This document shows, piece after piece, positions 27,269 through 36,055 of a stretch of DNA of 41,452 nucleotides. Positions within the stretch are counted from its first letter, which is position 1, and every line of letters begins with the position of its first letter. The stretch comes from an uncultured Bacteroidales bacterium. GTDB taxonomy: Bacteria; Bacteroidota; Bacteroidia; Bacteroidales; UBA932. The stretch spans positions 1-41,452 of the forward strand of contig CAMGFA010000016.1 of NCBI GenBank assembly GCA_946055165.1. Reading direction: 5' to 3'. The position numbers were made by a program, and so were the translations under genes. The notes beneath the pieces were generated by a model. The model was given only the letters and a program-made list of their open reading frames with translations, did not search any database and was not told the DNA's origin.

Positions 27269-28379
27269 GTTCGTCGAGAACTCCCTGGTCGAAGTAATTG
27301 ATTTTCATTGCGGCTTTCACTTCCTTCAGAGTCTGGGCTGCTGTCTGGCAGGCCTGCTCCGAACCCTTCCTGAGCACCTCATAGACATAAGGGATGTTTT
27401 TCTCCAGTTCCTTGCGGCGCTGCCTTATAGGCTCGAGGGTGTCGTTGAGTATGGCGGTGAGGAAGTTCTTGAGCATCATATCGCCCAGACCTCCTGCACG
27501 GTACTGGGCCTTGGCTTCGTCCAGGTTGTGGAAAGTGAAACTGCTCTTGCGGCCCACGAAGCACGAAGCGAACTTCTCGAAGTGCTCGTCGCGGCAGAAG
27601 GCGTCGAGATAGGTGAACACGGTGTTCACTTCCACGTTGCCCGGGTCGCTCACCTGCAGGTGATTAGGGTCTGTGAACATTCCCTTCACCTTGGCAGCCA
27701 CCTCTTCTGCGCTGTCGCTCAGGTAGATGCAGTTGCCCAGGGACTTGCTCATCTTGGCCTTTCCGTCTGTGCCCGGCAGCCTCTGGCAGGCGTGGGAATC
27801 GGGCAGGAGAATCTCAGGCTCCACAAGAACAGGCCCATAGGTGGAGTTGAACTTGCGTACAATTTCCCTGGTTTGCTCCACCATAGGTTTCTGGTCCTCG
27901 CCGGCCGGAACCACATTGGCCTTGAAGGCTGTGATGTCGGCGGCCTGGCTGATAGGGTAGCAGAAGAAGCCCACCGGGATGCCCGCCTTGTTGTCGGCTT
28001 CCTCGTCGGCATTGAAGCCGCGCATCTGGATTTCTGACTTCACGGTAGGGTTGCGCTGCAGGCGCTGGATGGTGACCAGATTGTTGTAGAAGAAGGTGAG
28101 TTCCGTGAGTTCGCTCACCTGGCTCTGGATAAAGATGCAGACCTTGTCCGGGTCCAGTCCGGCCGAAAGGTAGTCGAGAGCCACCTCGAGGATGTTCTCG
28201 CGCACTTTCTGTGGGTTGTCGGCGTTGTCGGTGAGGGCCTGCGCATCGGCAATCATAATGTATATCCTGTCGAAGAGGCCGCTGTTCTGCAGCTCCACCC
28301 TGCGGCGCAGGGAGCCTACGTAATGTCCTATATGAAGGCGGCCGGTAGGACGGTCGCCTGTGAGAATGATATTTGCCAT
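27234..28379 (-). CDS. trpS: Tryptophanyl-tRNA synthetase
   Basis: The 381-residue class I synthetase charges tRNA-Trp. HIGH is at 16-19 ([11 protein letters not shown]) and KMSKS at 209-213. [14 protein letters not shown] and YPISQAADI of the tryptophan-binding part are typical. The C-terminal helical anticodon-binding region is complete. The start codon touches the recA stop with no gap, so it is the last gene of the rnhA-recA operon. No T-box or trp leader is visible because there is no intergenic space. Confidence 0.96.
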   Translation of the reverse strand: MANIILTGDRPTGRLHIGHYVGSLRRRVELQNSGLFDRIYIMIADAQALTDNADNPQKVRENILEVALDYLSAGLDPDKVCIFIQSQVSELTELTFFYNNLVTIQRLQRNPTVKSEIQMRGFNADEEADNKAGIPVGFFCYPISQAADITAFKANVVPAGEDQKPMVEQTREIVRKFNSTYGPVLVEPEILLPDSHACQRLPGTDGKAKMSKSLGNCIYLSDSAEEVAAKVKGMFTDPNHLQVSDPGNVEVNTVFTYLDAFCRDEHFEKFASCFVGRKSSFTFHNLDEAKAQYRAGGLGDMMLKNFLTAILNDTLEPIRQRRKELEKNIPYVYEVLRKGSEQACQTAAQTLKEVKAAMKINYFDQGVLDELIAAQTAKYNG

Positions 28380-29411
28380 TTAGTCTTTGACTTCTTTGAG
28401 GGCTTCCCTTACTTGTGCTTCTATTTCTTCGCAGAGCTCCACATTGTCCTTGAGCACCTGTTTGCAGGCTGCAAGGCCCTGTGCGAGTTTCTCTCCCTGA
28501 TAGCTGAACCAGGAGCCGCTTTTGTGAATGATGTCGTATTCGATTGCAAGGTCGGCGATTTCTGCAATGTGGGAAATTCCTTCGCCATAAACAATGTCGA
28601 ACTCGGCCTTTTTGAAAGGAGGGGCCATCTTGTTCTTGACTACCTTAACGCGGGTGCGGTTGCCCGTGGCCTCGTCCCCGTCTTTGAGCTGGGTGGTGCG
28701 GCGCACGTCCAGGCGCACCGATGCATAGAATTTGAGGGCGTTTCCTCCGGTGGTGGTTTCCGGGTTGCCGAACATCACGCCTATCTTTTCGCGCAGCTGG
28801 TTGATGAAGATGCAGCAGGTGTTTGTCTTGGAGATGTTGGCGGTGAGTTTTCTCAGGGCCTGGCTCATAAGCCTTGCCTGGAGTCCGACTTTGTTGTCGC
28901 CCATCTCGCCTTCGATTTCTGCCTTTGGAGTAAGGGCGGCTACTGAGTCGATTACAACGATGTCGATGGCTCCGCTGCGGATGAGGTTGTCCGCAATCTC
29001 AAGAGCCTGCTCACCATTGTCCGGCTGGGAAATGAGAAGATTTTCGAGGTTCACTCCCAAGGACTTGGCGTAACTGCGGTCGAAAGCGTGCTCGGCATCT
29101 ATCATGGCTGCAATGCCTCCGAGTTTCTGGGCTTCGGCGATGGCGTGGATGGCCAGGGTGGTCTTGCCGCTGGATTCCGGTCCGTAGATTTCGATTATCC
29201 TTCCGCGGGGATATCCTCCTATGCCGAGGGCGTGGTCCAGTGCCACGCTACCGCTTGGAATCACCTGGACATCCCAGTCCGGCTGCTCTCCAAGGGTCAT
29301 GATGGTTCCTTTGCCATAATCTTTTTCGATTTTGTCGATTGTGGCCTGCAATGCTTTTAATTTGGCAGCGTTTATCTGCTCGGGGCTTTGTGTTTCTACT
29401 TCTTTTGCCAT
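28380..29411 (-). CDS. recA: Recombinase RecA
   Basis: The 343-residue protein forms ATP-dependent filaments on single-stranded DNA for recombination and repair. It has Walker [10 protein letters not shown] (77-85), the conserved [17 protein letters not shown] and [22 protein letters not shown] segments of the core, and a short acidic C-terminus. Length is normal. It lies 74 nt after recX and directly before trpS. No obvious LexA-type box was found in the short upstream gap. Confidence 0.98.
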   Translation of the reverse strand: MAKEVETQSPEQINAAKLKALQATIDKIEKDYGKGTIMTLGEQPDWDVQVIPSGSVALDHALGIGGYPRGRIIEIYGPESSGKTTLAIHAIAEAQKLGGIAAMIDAEHAFDRSYAKSLGVNLENLLISQPDNGEQALEIADNLIRSGAIDIVVIDSVAALTPKAEIEGEMGDNKVGLQARLMSQALRKLTANISKTNTCCIFINQLREKIGVMFGNPETTTGGNALKFYASVRLDVRRTTQLKDGDEATGNRTRVKVVKNKMAPPFKKAEFDIVYGEGISHIAEIADLAIEYDIIHKSGSWFSYQGEKLAQGLAACKQVLKDNVELCEEIEAQVREALKEVKD

Positions 29412-29459
29412 AATTGTATAAGTTTAAAGTGTTAGATAGTTTAAGGTTTTATTGAAAAG

Positions 29460-29467
29460 CAAACTTA
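29460..29467 (-). promoter_or_regulatory. Possible internal promoter for recA
   Basis: TAAGTTTG on the minus strand matches the -7 box and lies in the only real gap (74 nt) of this operon, about 48 nt before the recA ATG. No good -33 box is visible. It would let recA-trpS be expressed separately from the upstream genes. Confidence 0.35.
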
Positions 29468-29485
29468 CAAAAATTTGCCGACATA

Positions 29486-29959
29486 TCATTCCCGCCCGGA
29501 GTCTTTTTTTGCACACTCTTCCACAATGTCCTTAACTTGTTCGTATTCGTAGCCGCGGCCGAGGGCAAAACGCAGCAGTTTGAGCTTGGCCTGAGGGTCT
29601 GCTTTGAGGCTGCGCCATTTGGCCTGGACCAGCTTTTGCAACTTTTCTTCGGCTTCGTGCCCGGAGGCTTCTTCCAGGGCCTGTTCTATGGTGCTTTTCT
29701 CTATCTTTTTGAGACACAGGGCCATACGTATCTTGTGCGGACCCCAGCCGTTGAGCCGGGACTTTTCCCTGGCAAAAGCGCAGGCATAGCGGAGATCGTT
29801 CACGAAACCATCTTTTATGAGGCTGGCGACTATTGCATCGGCCCTGGCCTCATCCTCTTCGCAGAGCTTGACGGCCTTGGCGCGGATGTCGCTTTCGCAG
29901 TATTCCCGTCTTGCGCAGGCTGCCTGCAGGCGGCTGAGTATGGGATCGGTCTGTGCCAT
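29486..29959 (-). CDS. recX: Regulatory protein RecX
   Basis: A 157-residue RecX, which limits RecA filament growth. The family motif region reads FVNDLRYACAFAREKSRLNGWGPHKIRMAL, followed by further three-helix repeats (LKKIEKSTIEQAL and so on). It lies upstream of recA, whereas recX follows recA in many bacteria. Start and the rlmN stop share one base (TGATG). Confidence 0.9.
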   Translation of the reverse strand: MAQTDPILSRLQAACARREYCESDIRAKAVKLCEEDEARADAIVASLIKDGFVNDLRYACAFAREKSRLNGWGPHKIRMALCLKKIEKSTIEQALEEASGHEAEEKLQKLVQAKWRSLKADPQAKLKLLRFALGRGYEYEQVKDIVEECAKKDSGRE

Positions 29960-30975
29960 CAGAGTTTGTTTTTACCTGCCAGCATTCCGCAGGCGGCGAG
30001 AATGTCCTCCCCGCGCGAGGCTCTTATGGTGCAGGTTATTCCGTTGCTGTTCAGGCGGTCCCGGAAGGCTGTCATTGCCTGGTCCGATGCGCACTCATAG
30101 GGGAAGTCCGGTATGCGGTGGAAGCGGATGAGGTTCACCCTGCACTCCAGGTCCCGCAGCAGGCGGACAAGGGCATCGGCGTGGCGTTTGTCGTCGTTCC
30201 AGCCCTTGAACATGGTATATTCGAAGCTCACGCGGCGCTGGCCGGAGAAATCGTACTGCTTGATCAGCCGTACCACCTCCCTTATGTCGTAGGCCTTTTG
30301 CACGGGCATAAACTCCAGCCTCTCTTCAGGGAAAGGGTTGTGCAGGCTTATGGCCAGATGGCAGCGGCTGCCGTCGAGGTAGCTCTTGAGTCCGGGGAGC
30401 AGTCCTATGCTGCTCAAAGTTACGCGTTTGGGACTCCAGCCGAAGCCCCAGTCGGCGGTGAGCACTTCTATGGCGCGGAACACTGCCGGGCAGTTGTCCA
30501 GAGGCTCGCCCATCCCCATAAACACCGTATTGCTCAGTTCCAGGCTTTCGTCCACGGCGATGAACTGGCTCAGTATCTGCGCAGTGTCGAGGTTGCCGTG
30601 GAAGCCCAGACGGCCGGTCATGCAGAATTTGCAGCCCATCTTGCAGCCTTTCTGCGAGCTTACGCACAGGGTTCTGCGCTCTTTGTCGGGAATCATCACG
30701 GCCTCCACCGGGCAGTCTTCGAGCTCGAAGAGGTATTTTTTGCTCCCGTCGGCCGATACGATGCAGTCCCTGTATGGGACATAGCCCAGATCGAAGGCAT
30801 CGGCCAGAAGCTGACGCCCCTGCTTGGAGATGTCGCTCATCTGCTCGATGCTCCTGGCTCTCTTCTGGTACATCCAGCGCGCCAGCTGACCCGCCGTGAA
30901 GGCAGGCAGCCCGAGGGAGAGCACAATCTCCTTGAGTTCGGCCGGAGTCTTGCCCAAGAGTTTTTCTTTAGCCAT
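29959..30975 (-). CDS. rlmN: 23S rRNA/tRNA adenine-C2 methyltransferase RlmN
   Basis: The 338-residue radical-SAM enzyme methylates A2503 of 23S rRNA and A37 of some tRNAs. The iron-sulfur motif CKMGCKFC places cysteines at 111, 115 and 118. The two extra mechanistic cysteines are present: C104 (seven residues ahead of the cluster, as in E. coli) and C329 in AACGML. GMGEPLDN and SLHNPFPEER are typical. It overlaps the Mom-like gene by 8 nt upstream and shares one base with recX. Confidence 0.95.
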   Translation of the reverse strand: MAKEKLLGKTPAELKEIVLSLGLPAFTAGQLARWMYQKRARSIEQMSDISKQGRQLLADAFDLGYVPYRDCIVSADGSKKYLFELEDCPVEAVMIPDKERRTLCVSSQKGCKMGCKFCMTGRLGFHGNLDTAQILSQFIAVDESLELSNTVFMGMGEPLDNCPAVFRAIEVLTADWGFGWSPKRVTLSSIGLLPGLKSYLDGSRCHLAISLHNPFPEERLEFMPVQKAYDIREVVRLIKQYDFSGQRRVSFEYTMFKGWNDDKRHADALVRLLRDLECRVNLIRFHRIPDFPYECASDQAMTAFRDRLNSNGITCTIRASRGEDILAACGMLAGKNKL

Positions 30976-31429
30976 AGATTTTTCTCAGTTTTATATTCTT
31001 GAATCCTTGTTTTTCAACTATTTCCTCCTGTACAAAGCCCAGTTGGACAAAGGCCGATCCGTCCGAAAACTGGCAGTCGGCGTAGGTCATCACGTCCCCG
31101 GGCTGCTTCTCCTGCACGAATGTATGCAGTATGAGGCTCATCCCGCCCACAACCCTGAGGCTCTGCAGGCTGGCATAGCGCAGCCACTCGTAGGAGAGCA
31201 AGCCGTTGCGCATACGCCTTGCATTGGAGAAAGTGCCCACGGCAACCAGCGTTCCCGGAGGGAGAAGCTGCTCGTTCTTGCCTGTGGAACGCTTGATTAC
31301 AAGGCCGTAACGGTAGCGGTCACTGCAGGGGCCAAGATAATGGTTCTGTTGCAGGAAGTCCCGGCAAGTATCTTTGTCGAGCCTGACAATCTGGCAGTTG
31401 CGGGCATAAACGGCCGGGGAAGGTCCCAT
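30968..31429 (-). CDS. Mom-like GNAT-fold protein of unknown function
   Basis: The 153-residue protein resembles the acetyltransferase-like Mom family and related phage-associated domains. It has QQNHYLG near the N-terminus, then LVAVGTFSNARRM, a YEWLRYASLQSLRVVGGMS segment, HTFVQEKQPGDVMTYADCQFSDG, and a final LGFVQEE. Phage Mu Mom modifies adenines in DNA, but many homologues are uncharacterised and the similarity is recognised by pattern only. It is wholly embedded in a core operon: one base shared with pdxA and an 8-nt overlap with rlmN. That suggests a settled cellular role rather than recent phage DNA. Confidence 0.6.
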   Translation of the reverse strand: MGPSPAVYARNCQIVRLDKDTCRDFLQQNHYLGPCSDRYRYGLVIKRSTGKNEQLLPPGTLVAVGTFSNARRMRNGLLSYEWLRYASLQSLRVVGGMSLILHTFVQEKQPGDVMTYADCQFSDGSAFVQLGFVQEEIVEKQGFKNIKLRKIYG

Positions 31430-32517
31430 CAGGCAATCTGGTTCCTGCCCGGACGGCCTTCTTCTTCCGTAGGGGCCTGAATTTTTATCTTGTTGGCCTG
31501 AAGAATGTCGTATTCTTTCTGGCGGCGGTAGATGTCAATGGCTTCAAAGATGGCGCTGCGCATCGAGGAGGCATCGGCCATATCTTTTCCGGCCATTTCG
31601 TAGGCTGTGCCGTGGTCCGGGGATGTGCGCACTATCGGCAGGCCGGCGCTGTAGTTTACGCCGTCGGCAAAGGCAATGGTTTTGAAAGGGCTCAGGCCCT
31701 GGTCGTGATACATTGCGAGGGTGGCATCGAAACGCTGGTAGTTTCCCAGTCCGAAGTATCCGTCCGGAGAGAAAGGTCCGAAGGCCTGTATGCCTTCCGC
31801 CGTGGCCTCCTTGAGAGCAGGGATGATTATATCCTGTTCTTCGTTGCCGAGAAGTCCTCCGTCGCCGCTGTGCGGGTTGAGGCTGAGCACGCCTATGCTT
31901 GGATTGTCTATTCTGAAATCCCTCTCGAGGGAGGCTTTCATAAGACGCAACTTGCTGAGTATGCGTTCTTTGCTGATCAGCTCGGGAACCTGCTTCAATG
32001 CAACGTGGCCGCTCACAACTCCCAGTTTGAGTCGCTGGCTCACCATAAACATGGTGATGTCCTTGCAGCCGAAACTGCTCTGCAGATATTCGGTGTGGCC
32101 CGGGAAAGGGAAGCCCTGTCTTGCCATCGCCTTCTTGTTGATGGGCGCAGTTACCAGAACGTCGATGAGTCCCTGCTTGATGTCTTTCACTGCTCTTTCG
32201 AGCGAGGCTATTGCATCCTGGGCACCCTGTGCGGTGGCTGTTCCCGGCTCGGCATAAGTGCTGTCCGGTAAGCAGTTGAGTATGTTGATAGTGCCGTTCT
32301 GGGCATCCCTGGCGTTCTTTATGACCAGAGTCTTGGGCTCTTCAATCTCCGGAATGCTTTTGCAGTAGAAGCTGAAGAGTTTGGGTGAACCGTAGATTAT
32401 GGGGGTAAACTGGCCGAGTATGCGTTCGTCGCTCAAAGCCTTGATAATGACTTCGTAGCCTATTCCGTTGGAATCGCCCTGGCTTATTCCCACAAGTATT
32501 CTGTTGTCTTTTGGCAT
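31429..32517 (-). CDS. pdxA: 4-hydroxythreonine-4-phosphate dehydrogenase
   Basis: The 362-residue NAD-dependent enzyme acts in pyridoxal-5-phosphate synthesis by the DXP-dependent route. Substrate and metal motifs are complete: FPGHTEYL (H141-T142), H171 in SGHVAL, NPHSGDGG (H216), MYHDQGL (H271) and RTSPDHGTA (297-305). The start MPKDNRILVGISQGDSNGIG matches the family; a longer reading from 32724 would run in another frame through rnhA and is rejected. It overlaps the end of rnhA by 34 nt. The related D-threonate/erythronate-phosphate dehydrogenases are an alternative, less likely here. Confidence 0.92.
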   Translation of the reverse strand: MPKDNRILVGISQGDSNGIGYEVIIKALSDERILGQFTPIIYGSPKLFSFYCKSIPEIEEPKTLVIKNARDAQNGTINILNCLPDSTYAEPGTATAQGAQDAIASLERAVKDIKQGLIDVLVTAPINKKAMARQGFPFPGHTEYLQSSFGCKDITMFMVSQRLKLGVVSGHVALKQVPELISKERILSKLRLMKASLERDFRIDNPSIGVLSLNPHSGDGGLLGNEEQDIIIPALKEATAEGIQAFGPFSPDGYFGLGNYQRFDATLAMYHDQGLSPFKTIAFADGVNYSAGLPIVRTSPDHGTAYEMAGKDMADASSMRSAIFEAIDIYRRQKEYDILQANKIKIQAPTEEEGRPGRNQIA

Positions 32518-32987
32518 ATTTCTTTGGTTTTTATGTATCCTGTGTCCTGGGGAAGGCCGGCCTGTCTGTAGGCGGCTGTGGCAAGCTGGTCGCAACGTTC
32601 GTTCTCGGGATGCCCTGCGTGGCCTTTGAGCCAGTGGAACTGCACTCTGTGTTTGTTGTACAGGGGCAGGAAGCGCTGCCAGAGGTCCGGATTTTTGACT
32701 TTGGCCCAGCCTTTTGCCTGCCATTTGCCCAGCCAGCCCTCATTGATGGCCTTCACTACATAGGAAGAGTCGCTATACACCTCTACTCTTGCATTCTCCC
32801 ACTTTATGGCTTCCAGACCCACAATCACCGCCAGCAGTTCCATCCTGTTGTTGGTGCTGAGGGCAAAGCCTCCGCTTATTTCTTTCTCCCTCCCGGCGCA
32901 TTTGAGCACCACTCCGAAGCCGGCAGGGCCTGGATTGCCGCTCGCGGCACCGTCGGTATAGAGATATATGACCGGTCTTTCTTCCAT
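32484..32987 (-). CDS. rnhA: Ribonuclease HI
   Basis: The 167-residue protein degrades RNA in RNA-DNA hybrids. The catalytic residues are D12 (YTDGAASGNPG), E50 (NRMELLAV), D73 (YSDSSYVV) and D133 (NERCDQLA), with the HAGHPENE loop carrying the flexible histidine. Length is close to E. coli RNase HI with a short C-terminal tail. It heads the seven-gene minus-strand operon and is divergent from rfbD; its -7 box lies only 8 nt from the ATG, so its message may be nearly leaderless. Confidence 0.95.
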   Translation of the reverse strand: MEERPVIYLYTDGAASGNPGPAGFGVVLKCAGREKEISGGFALSTNNRMELLAVIVGLEAIKWENARVEVYSDSSYVVKAINEGWLGKWQAKGWAKVKNPDLWQRFLPLYNKHRVQFHWLKGHAGHPENERCDQLATAAYRQAGLPQDTGYIKTKEICQKTTEYLWE

Positions 32988-32993
32988 ACTTGC

Positions 32994-33013
32994 GCAAATT
33001 TAATTAAATTTGC
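32994..33013. promoter_or_regulatory. Palindromic divergent promoter core, rnhA and rfbD
   Basis: GCAAATTTAATTAAATTTGC is a perfect 20-bp palindrome. It contains TAAATTTG on the plus strand (33005-33012, toward rfbD) and the same box on the minus strand (32995-33002, toward rnhA). Both fit the TAnnTTTG -7 consensus. The two promoters therefore interlock, and only one is likely to open at a time. The palindrome could also bind a dimeric regulator. Confidence 0.55.
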
Positions 33014-33033
33014 AGGAATAATCGGAAATTATA

Positions 33034-33924
33034 ATGAATATTTTGGTAACAGGCGCTAACGGTCAGCTCGGAAGGTCCATCCGCAGACTTGCCCCCTACA
33101 GCGTGCACCACTACATTTTTACCGACGTGAACGATGTTCCCGGTCTGGAGACCACTTTTCTGGACATCACCAACCCCGATGCCGTGGATATCATAGCCCA
33201 GAGTGAGGGGGCCGATGTTATTGTGAACTGCGCTGCCTATACCAACGTGGACAGGGCCGAGGACGATGCCGCCCTTGCGAATATGCTCAATGCCGGGGCA
33301 GTGGAGCATCTGGCACGTGTCGCTGCAGAGCGCAATGCCACCCTCATCCACATCTCCACAGACTACATTTTTTCCGGTAATTCCAGCTCCCCGATAAGGG
33401 AGGATGCCCTCCCCGCGCCCTGCAATGTCTATGGCAGCACCAAACTGGCCGGGGAGAAGGCCGTGTTGGCATCGGGCTGCCGCCATATCATTCTGCGCAC
33501 AGCCTGGCTCTATTCCCCTTACGGACGGAATTTCCTGAAGAGCATGCGCAAGATAATGCTTCAGGGCTCGCCCTTGAGAGTGGTTTACGATTCGGTGGGC
33601 ACGCCGACATCGGCCGCAGACCTTGCAGCCGCCATAGTGCATATCATAGAGGAGGGCATGCTCGACCGCTGCGGCATTTACAACTACAGCAACGAAGGGG
33701 TGGCCAGCTGGTACGATTACGCCAAAGCCATTGCCGCAGTCTGCGCTCCCGGCAGCAGCATAAGCCCCATCCTCAGCTCGGAATACTACACCCGGGCCCG
33801 CCGCCCGCAATATACCGTGCTTGACAAAAGCCTTTTCAAAAAGACTTTCAATCTGGAGATTCCCTACTGGGTCGATTCCCTTCACCGCTGTATAAAAGAA
33901 CTGGAAGAGTATGAAAGTGATTGA
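33034..33924 (+). CDS. rfbD: dTDP-4-dehydrorhamnose reductase
   Basis: The 296-residue short-chain-type reductase catalyses the last step to dTDP-L-rhamnose. The NADPH loop GANGQLG is at 7-13, STDY at 108-111 and the catalytic pair Y133/K137 in YGSTKLAGE. A NCAAYTNVDRAE motif is typical. The gene overlaps rfbC by 14 nt. The rfbA and rfbB genes for the first two steps are not in the window and must lie elsewhere if rhamnose is made. Confidence 0.95.
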   Translation: MNILVTGANGQLGRSIRRLAPYSVHHYIFTDVNDVPGLETTFLDITNPDAVDIIAQSEGADVIVNCAAYTNVDRAEDDAALANMLNAGAVEHLARVAAERNATLIHISTDYIFSGNSSSPIREDALPAPCNVYGSTKLAGEKAVLASGCRHIILRTAWLYSPYGRNFLKSMRKIMLQGSPLRVVYDSVGTPTSAADLAAAIVHIIEEGMLDRCGIYNYSNEGVASWYDYAKAIAAVCAPGSSISPILSSEYYTRARRPQYTVLDKSLFKKTFNLEIPYWVDSLHRCIKELEEYESD

Positions 33925-34453
33925 AACCCCTTTCGAGGGCCTGTATGTGATTGAACCCGATGTTTTTGACGACAATAGGGGTTATTTTTTCGAATTCTTC
34001 AGCCGAAGACGCTACGACTTTCTCCCCGGGGACTGCGTTTTTGTCCAGGACAATGAAAGCCTTTCCCGTTTCGGAGTCTTGCGCGGTCTGCATTATCAGA
34101 AAAATGAATATGCCCAGGCCAAGCTGGTGAGGGTGGCAAGCGGTGTTGTAAGGGATGTGGTTCTGGACCTGCGCCCGCAGAGCAGTACTTTCGGCAGGCA
34201 TTTCAGTCTGGAGCTCAGTGGAGAGAACAAGCGCCAGCTCTTCATTCCGAAGGGTTTTGCCCACGGATTCCTGACTTTGAGCCCTCAGGCCCTGTTTATC
34301 TACAAATGTGCAGGCTATTATGTTCCCGGAAGTGAAGGCTCGGTAAATGCCCTGGACCCTGCGCTGGGAATAGACTGGGGCCTGGAAGAGGAACGCATAA
34401 TACGTTCCGAAAAGGATATTCTGGCGCCTATGTTCAATGAAATAAAGCTTTAG
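33911..34453 (+). CDS. rfbC: dTDP-4-dehydrorhamnose 3,5-epimerase
   Basis: The 180-residue cupin epimerase precedes RfbD in the dTDP-L-rhamnose pathway. H61 in RGLHYQ is the catalytic base, Y131 in ALFIYKC the probable acid, and H118 lies in GFAHGF. FFEFFS and KLVRV are family features. It is coupled to rfbD by a 14-nt overlap and is followed 2 nt later by the PAP2 gene. Confidence 0.95.
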   Translation: MKVIETPFEGLYVIEPDVFDDNRGYFFEFFSRRRYDFLPGDCVFVQDNESLSRFGVLRGLHYQKNEYAQAKLVRVASGVVRDVVLDLRPQSSTFGRHFSLELSGENKRQLFIPKGFAHGFLTLSPQALFIYKCAGYYVPGSEGSVNALDPALGIDWGLEEERIIRSEKDILAPMFNEIKL

Positions 34454-34455
34454 AA

Positions 34456-34989
34456 GTGAAGAAGTTCATTTTTGTCCCCATTATCTTTTTATTGACCTGC
34501 CTGCCCTGCAGGGCCCAGAAGGGGGAGTATTCCTATCCCGAGACCTGGATGCAGTACACTCCTGCCTTATTTGCTCTTGCGGCTCCTGTTGTGGGGATAG
34601 AGAGCAGGCACGAATTCGCTTACAGGCTTTTGGATGTGGCCTGCACCTACGCTGCCCAGGCAGCAATAGTTTACCCTGTGAAATACCTCGTGCGTGAGCC
34701 CCGGCCCGATGCCAGCGCCAACAATTCCTTCCCTTCGGGACACAGCGCAGCGGCTTTCGCCGGTGCCGAACTGATAAGGCTCGAATACGGAGACAGCTGG
34801 GGGACGGTCTTTTATGCCGGAGCCCTTTACGTTGCTGCAATGAGGGTTGCCCACAACAGGCACTGGTGGTGGGATACTCTGGGAGGCGCGGCCGTTGGAG
34901 TGCTCAGTGCCCATATTGGAGACTGGTGCACTGAAAGACTGAAACTGGCTCTGAGTCCTTCGGGCTTTGCTTTATGCTACATTTTTTGA
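34456..34989 (+). CDS. PAP2-family phosphatase
   Basis: The 177-residue protein starts at GTG with a signal-like first helix (FVPIIFLLTCLPCRAQ) and has the three PAP2 signatures: KYLVREPRP (76-84), PSGHSA (93-98) and R130-x5-H136-x3-D140 in RVAHNRHWWWD. These enzymes dephosphorylate lipid phosphates such as undecaprenyl pyrophosphate, or lipid A, on the outer face of the inner membrane. Its position 2 nt after rfbC suggests a link to polyprenyl-carried surface polysaccharide, by inference only. Confidence 0.9.
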   Translation: MKKFIFVPIIFLLTCLPCRAQKGEYSYPETWMQYTPALFALAAPVVGIESRHEFAYRLLDVACTYAAQAAIVYPVKYLVREPRPDASANNSFPSGHSAAAFAGAELIRLEYGDSWGTVFYAGALYVAAMRVAHNRHWWWDTLGGAAVGVLSAHIGDWCTERLKLALSPSGFALCYIF

Positions 34990-35019
34990 GCAATCCCCTT
35001 GTTTTTTCTGAAAATTCAT

Positions 35020-35027
35020 TACTTTTG
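35020..35027 (+). promoter_or_regulatory. -7 box of the barrel-potABCD operon
   Basis: TACTTTTG matches TAnnTTTG; CTTG at 34998-35001 lies 18 nt upstream as a partial -33 box. The transcript would begin near 35034, about 40 nt before the ATG at 35075. Confidence 0.45.
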
Positions 35028-35074
35028 CACCGCAATAAGAAGTTGGACCAAATTTTATTTTATGGTACTTGAGA

Positions 35075-36055
35075 ATGAAAAAATTACTCGTTACCGCAGC
35101 GTCGATGCTGCTCTGCTTCCTTGCGCTCTCGCAAGAGGCTAACGAACCCGGTAGTGGAAGTGCTACCGAGCTCTCTGTTATTGCCAGGGCTGAATATCTC
35201 CATTCAGATCCACTTGGTAACACCTCTCTTTATACCCTGCTTGAGGGTAATTTTTCAGACAATCTTTCCTACAGCGTTTGCAATCACTGGCTCAACAGCG
35301 AGCCGGGGGCTCTTTATGCGAACACCTTCAGAAGTGACGATGTAAACTGGTTGGATTGGGCCTATTTGACCTATGAATTCGGCAATTTCAACCTCAATGT
35401 CGGAAAGATGGTAGTTCTTTGGGGAACCTATGAAATGGATGAATACGATTTTGACATCCATTATCCCTTTGCTTCCAACACCTGGAACAACATGCCAGCC
35501 TATCAGTGGGGTTTTTCCCTTGCCTGGCAGCCTGTGGAAGTCCTGACTCTTGAGACGGGCCTGCTCACATCGCCTTACGGGGAGCATCCTTTTGCCAGCG
35601 GGATGTACAACCTCGGATTCAGGGCAAAAGCTGAAACTGACGGTTTCGGAGCCATGCTCGCCTATAACCTTTACAACAGGGCTGACGCCAGGCTTATGGG
35701 GGTTCTGTCAGGAGGAACCCGTTATGAAGGAGAACAATTCAGCATTTCCTGCGATTTTACGAACAAACTTTTTGAAGATGAGTTCGTGTCCGGACACAGC
35801 AGTAACATCAATTTCAACTATTTCGGATTGGAAGGCTTTGAATTTCTTGTGAATTTAGGTGAGGAAACCTTTTCCAAAGATGCATTCTGCACCCGCGGTG
35901 GACTTGCCCTTCATTATTATCCGCTGGAAAATTTGAGACTTCATCTGCTGGGAGCTGTCAACTATTCGGAATTTGCTGGAGAAAAGGATACGTTCGCCAG
36001 TTTCAGTGTGGGACTAACCTATACCTTTAAAAAAGAATGGAGCAAAAAGATGTAA
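35075..36055 (+). CDS. Outer-membrane beta-barrel protein, first gene of the pot operon
   Basis: A 326-residue protein with a clear signal peptide (start [15 protein letters not shown], cleavage near LALSQ). The rest alternates in beta-strand fashion and is rich in Tyr, Phe and Asn ([47 protein letters not shown]), like a porin-type barrel. No conserved family was recognised. A TTG two codons earlier is the only alternative start. Its last 19 nt overlap the potA start, so the two are translationally coupled. A role as a channel for the potABCD substrate follows from position only. The C-terminus has EWSKKM after the final aromatic strand, which is unusual for a barrel. Confidence 0.72.
   Translation: MKKLLVTAASMLLCFLALSQEANEPGSGSATELSVIARAEYLHSDPLGNTSLYTLLEGNFSDNLSYSVCNHWLNSEPGALYANTFRSDDVNWLDWAYLTYEFGNFNLNVGKMVVLWGTYEMDEYDFDIHYPFASNTWNNMPAYQWGFSLAWQPVEVLTLETGLLTSPYGEHPFASGMYNLGFRAKAETDGFGAMLAYNLYNRADARLMGVLSGGTRYEGEQFSISCDFTNKLFEDEFVSGHSSNINFNYFGLEGFEFLVNLGEETFSKDAFCTRGGLALHYYPLENLRLHLLGAVNYSEFAGEKDTFASFSVGLTYTFKKEWSKKM

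Noticed and set aside
29412..29485. SOS box upstream of recA
   Set aside because: The 74-nt gap contains no clear LexA-type inverted repeat; only a -7 box is visible.
29953..31002. 349-codon plus-strand frame opposite rlmN
   Set aside because: Antisense shadow; rlmN has complete catalytic motifs and the plus-strand translation resembles no family.
33004..33975. 323-codon minus-strand frame opposite rfbD
   Set aside because: Antisense shadow of a conserved enzyme gene; no domain and no promoter.
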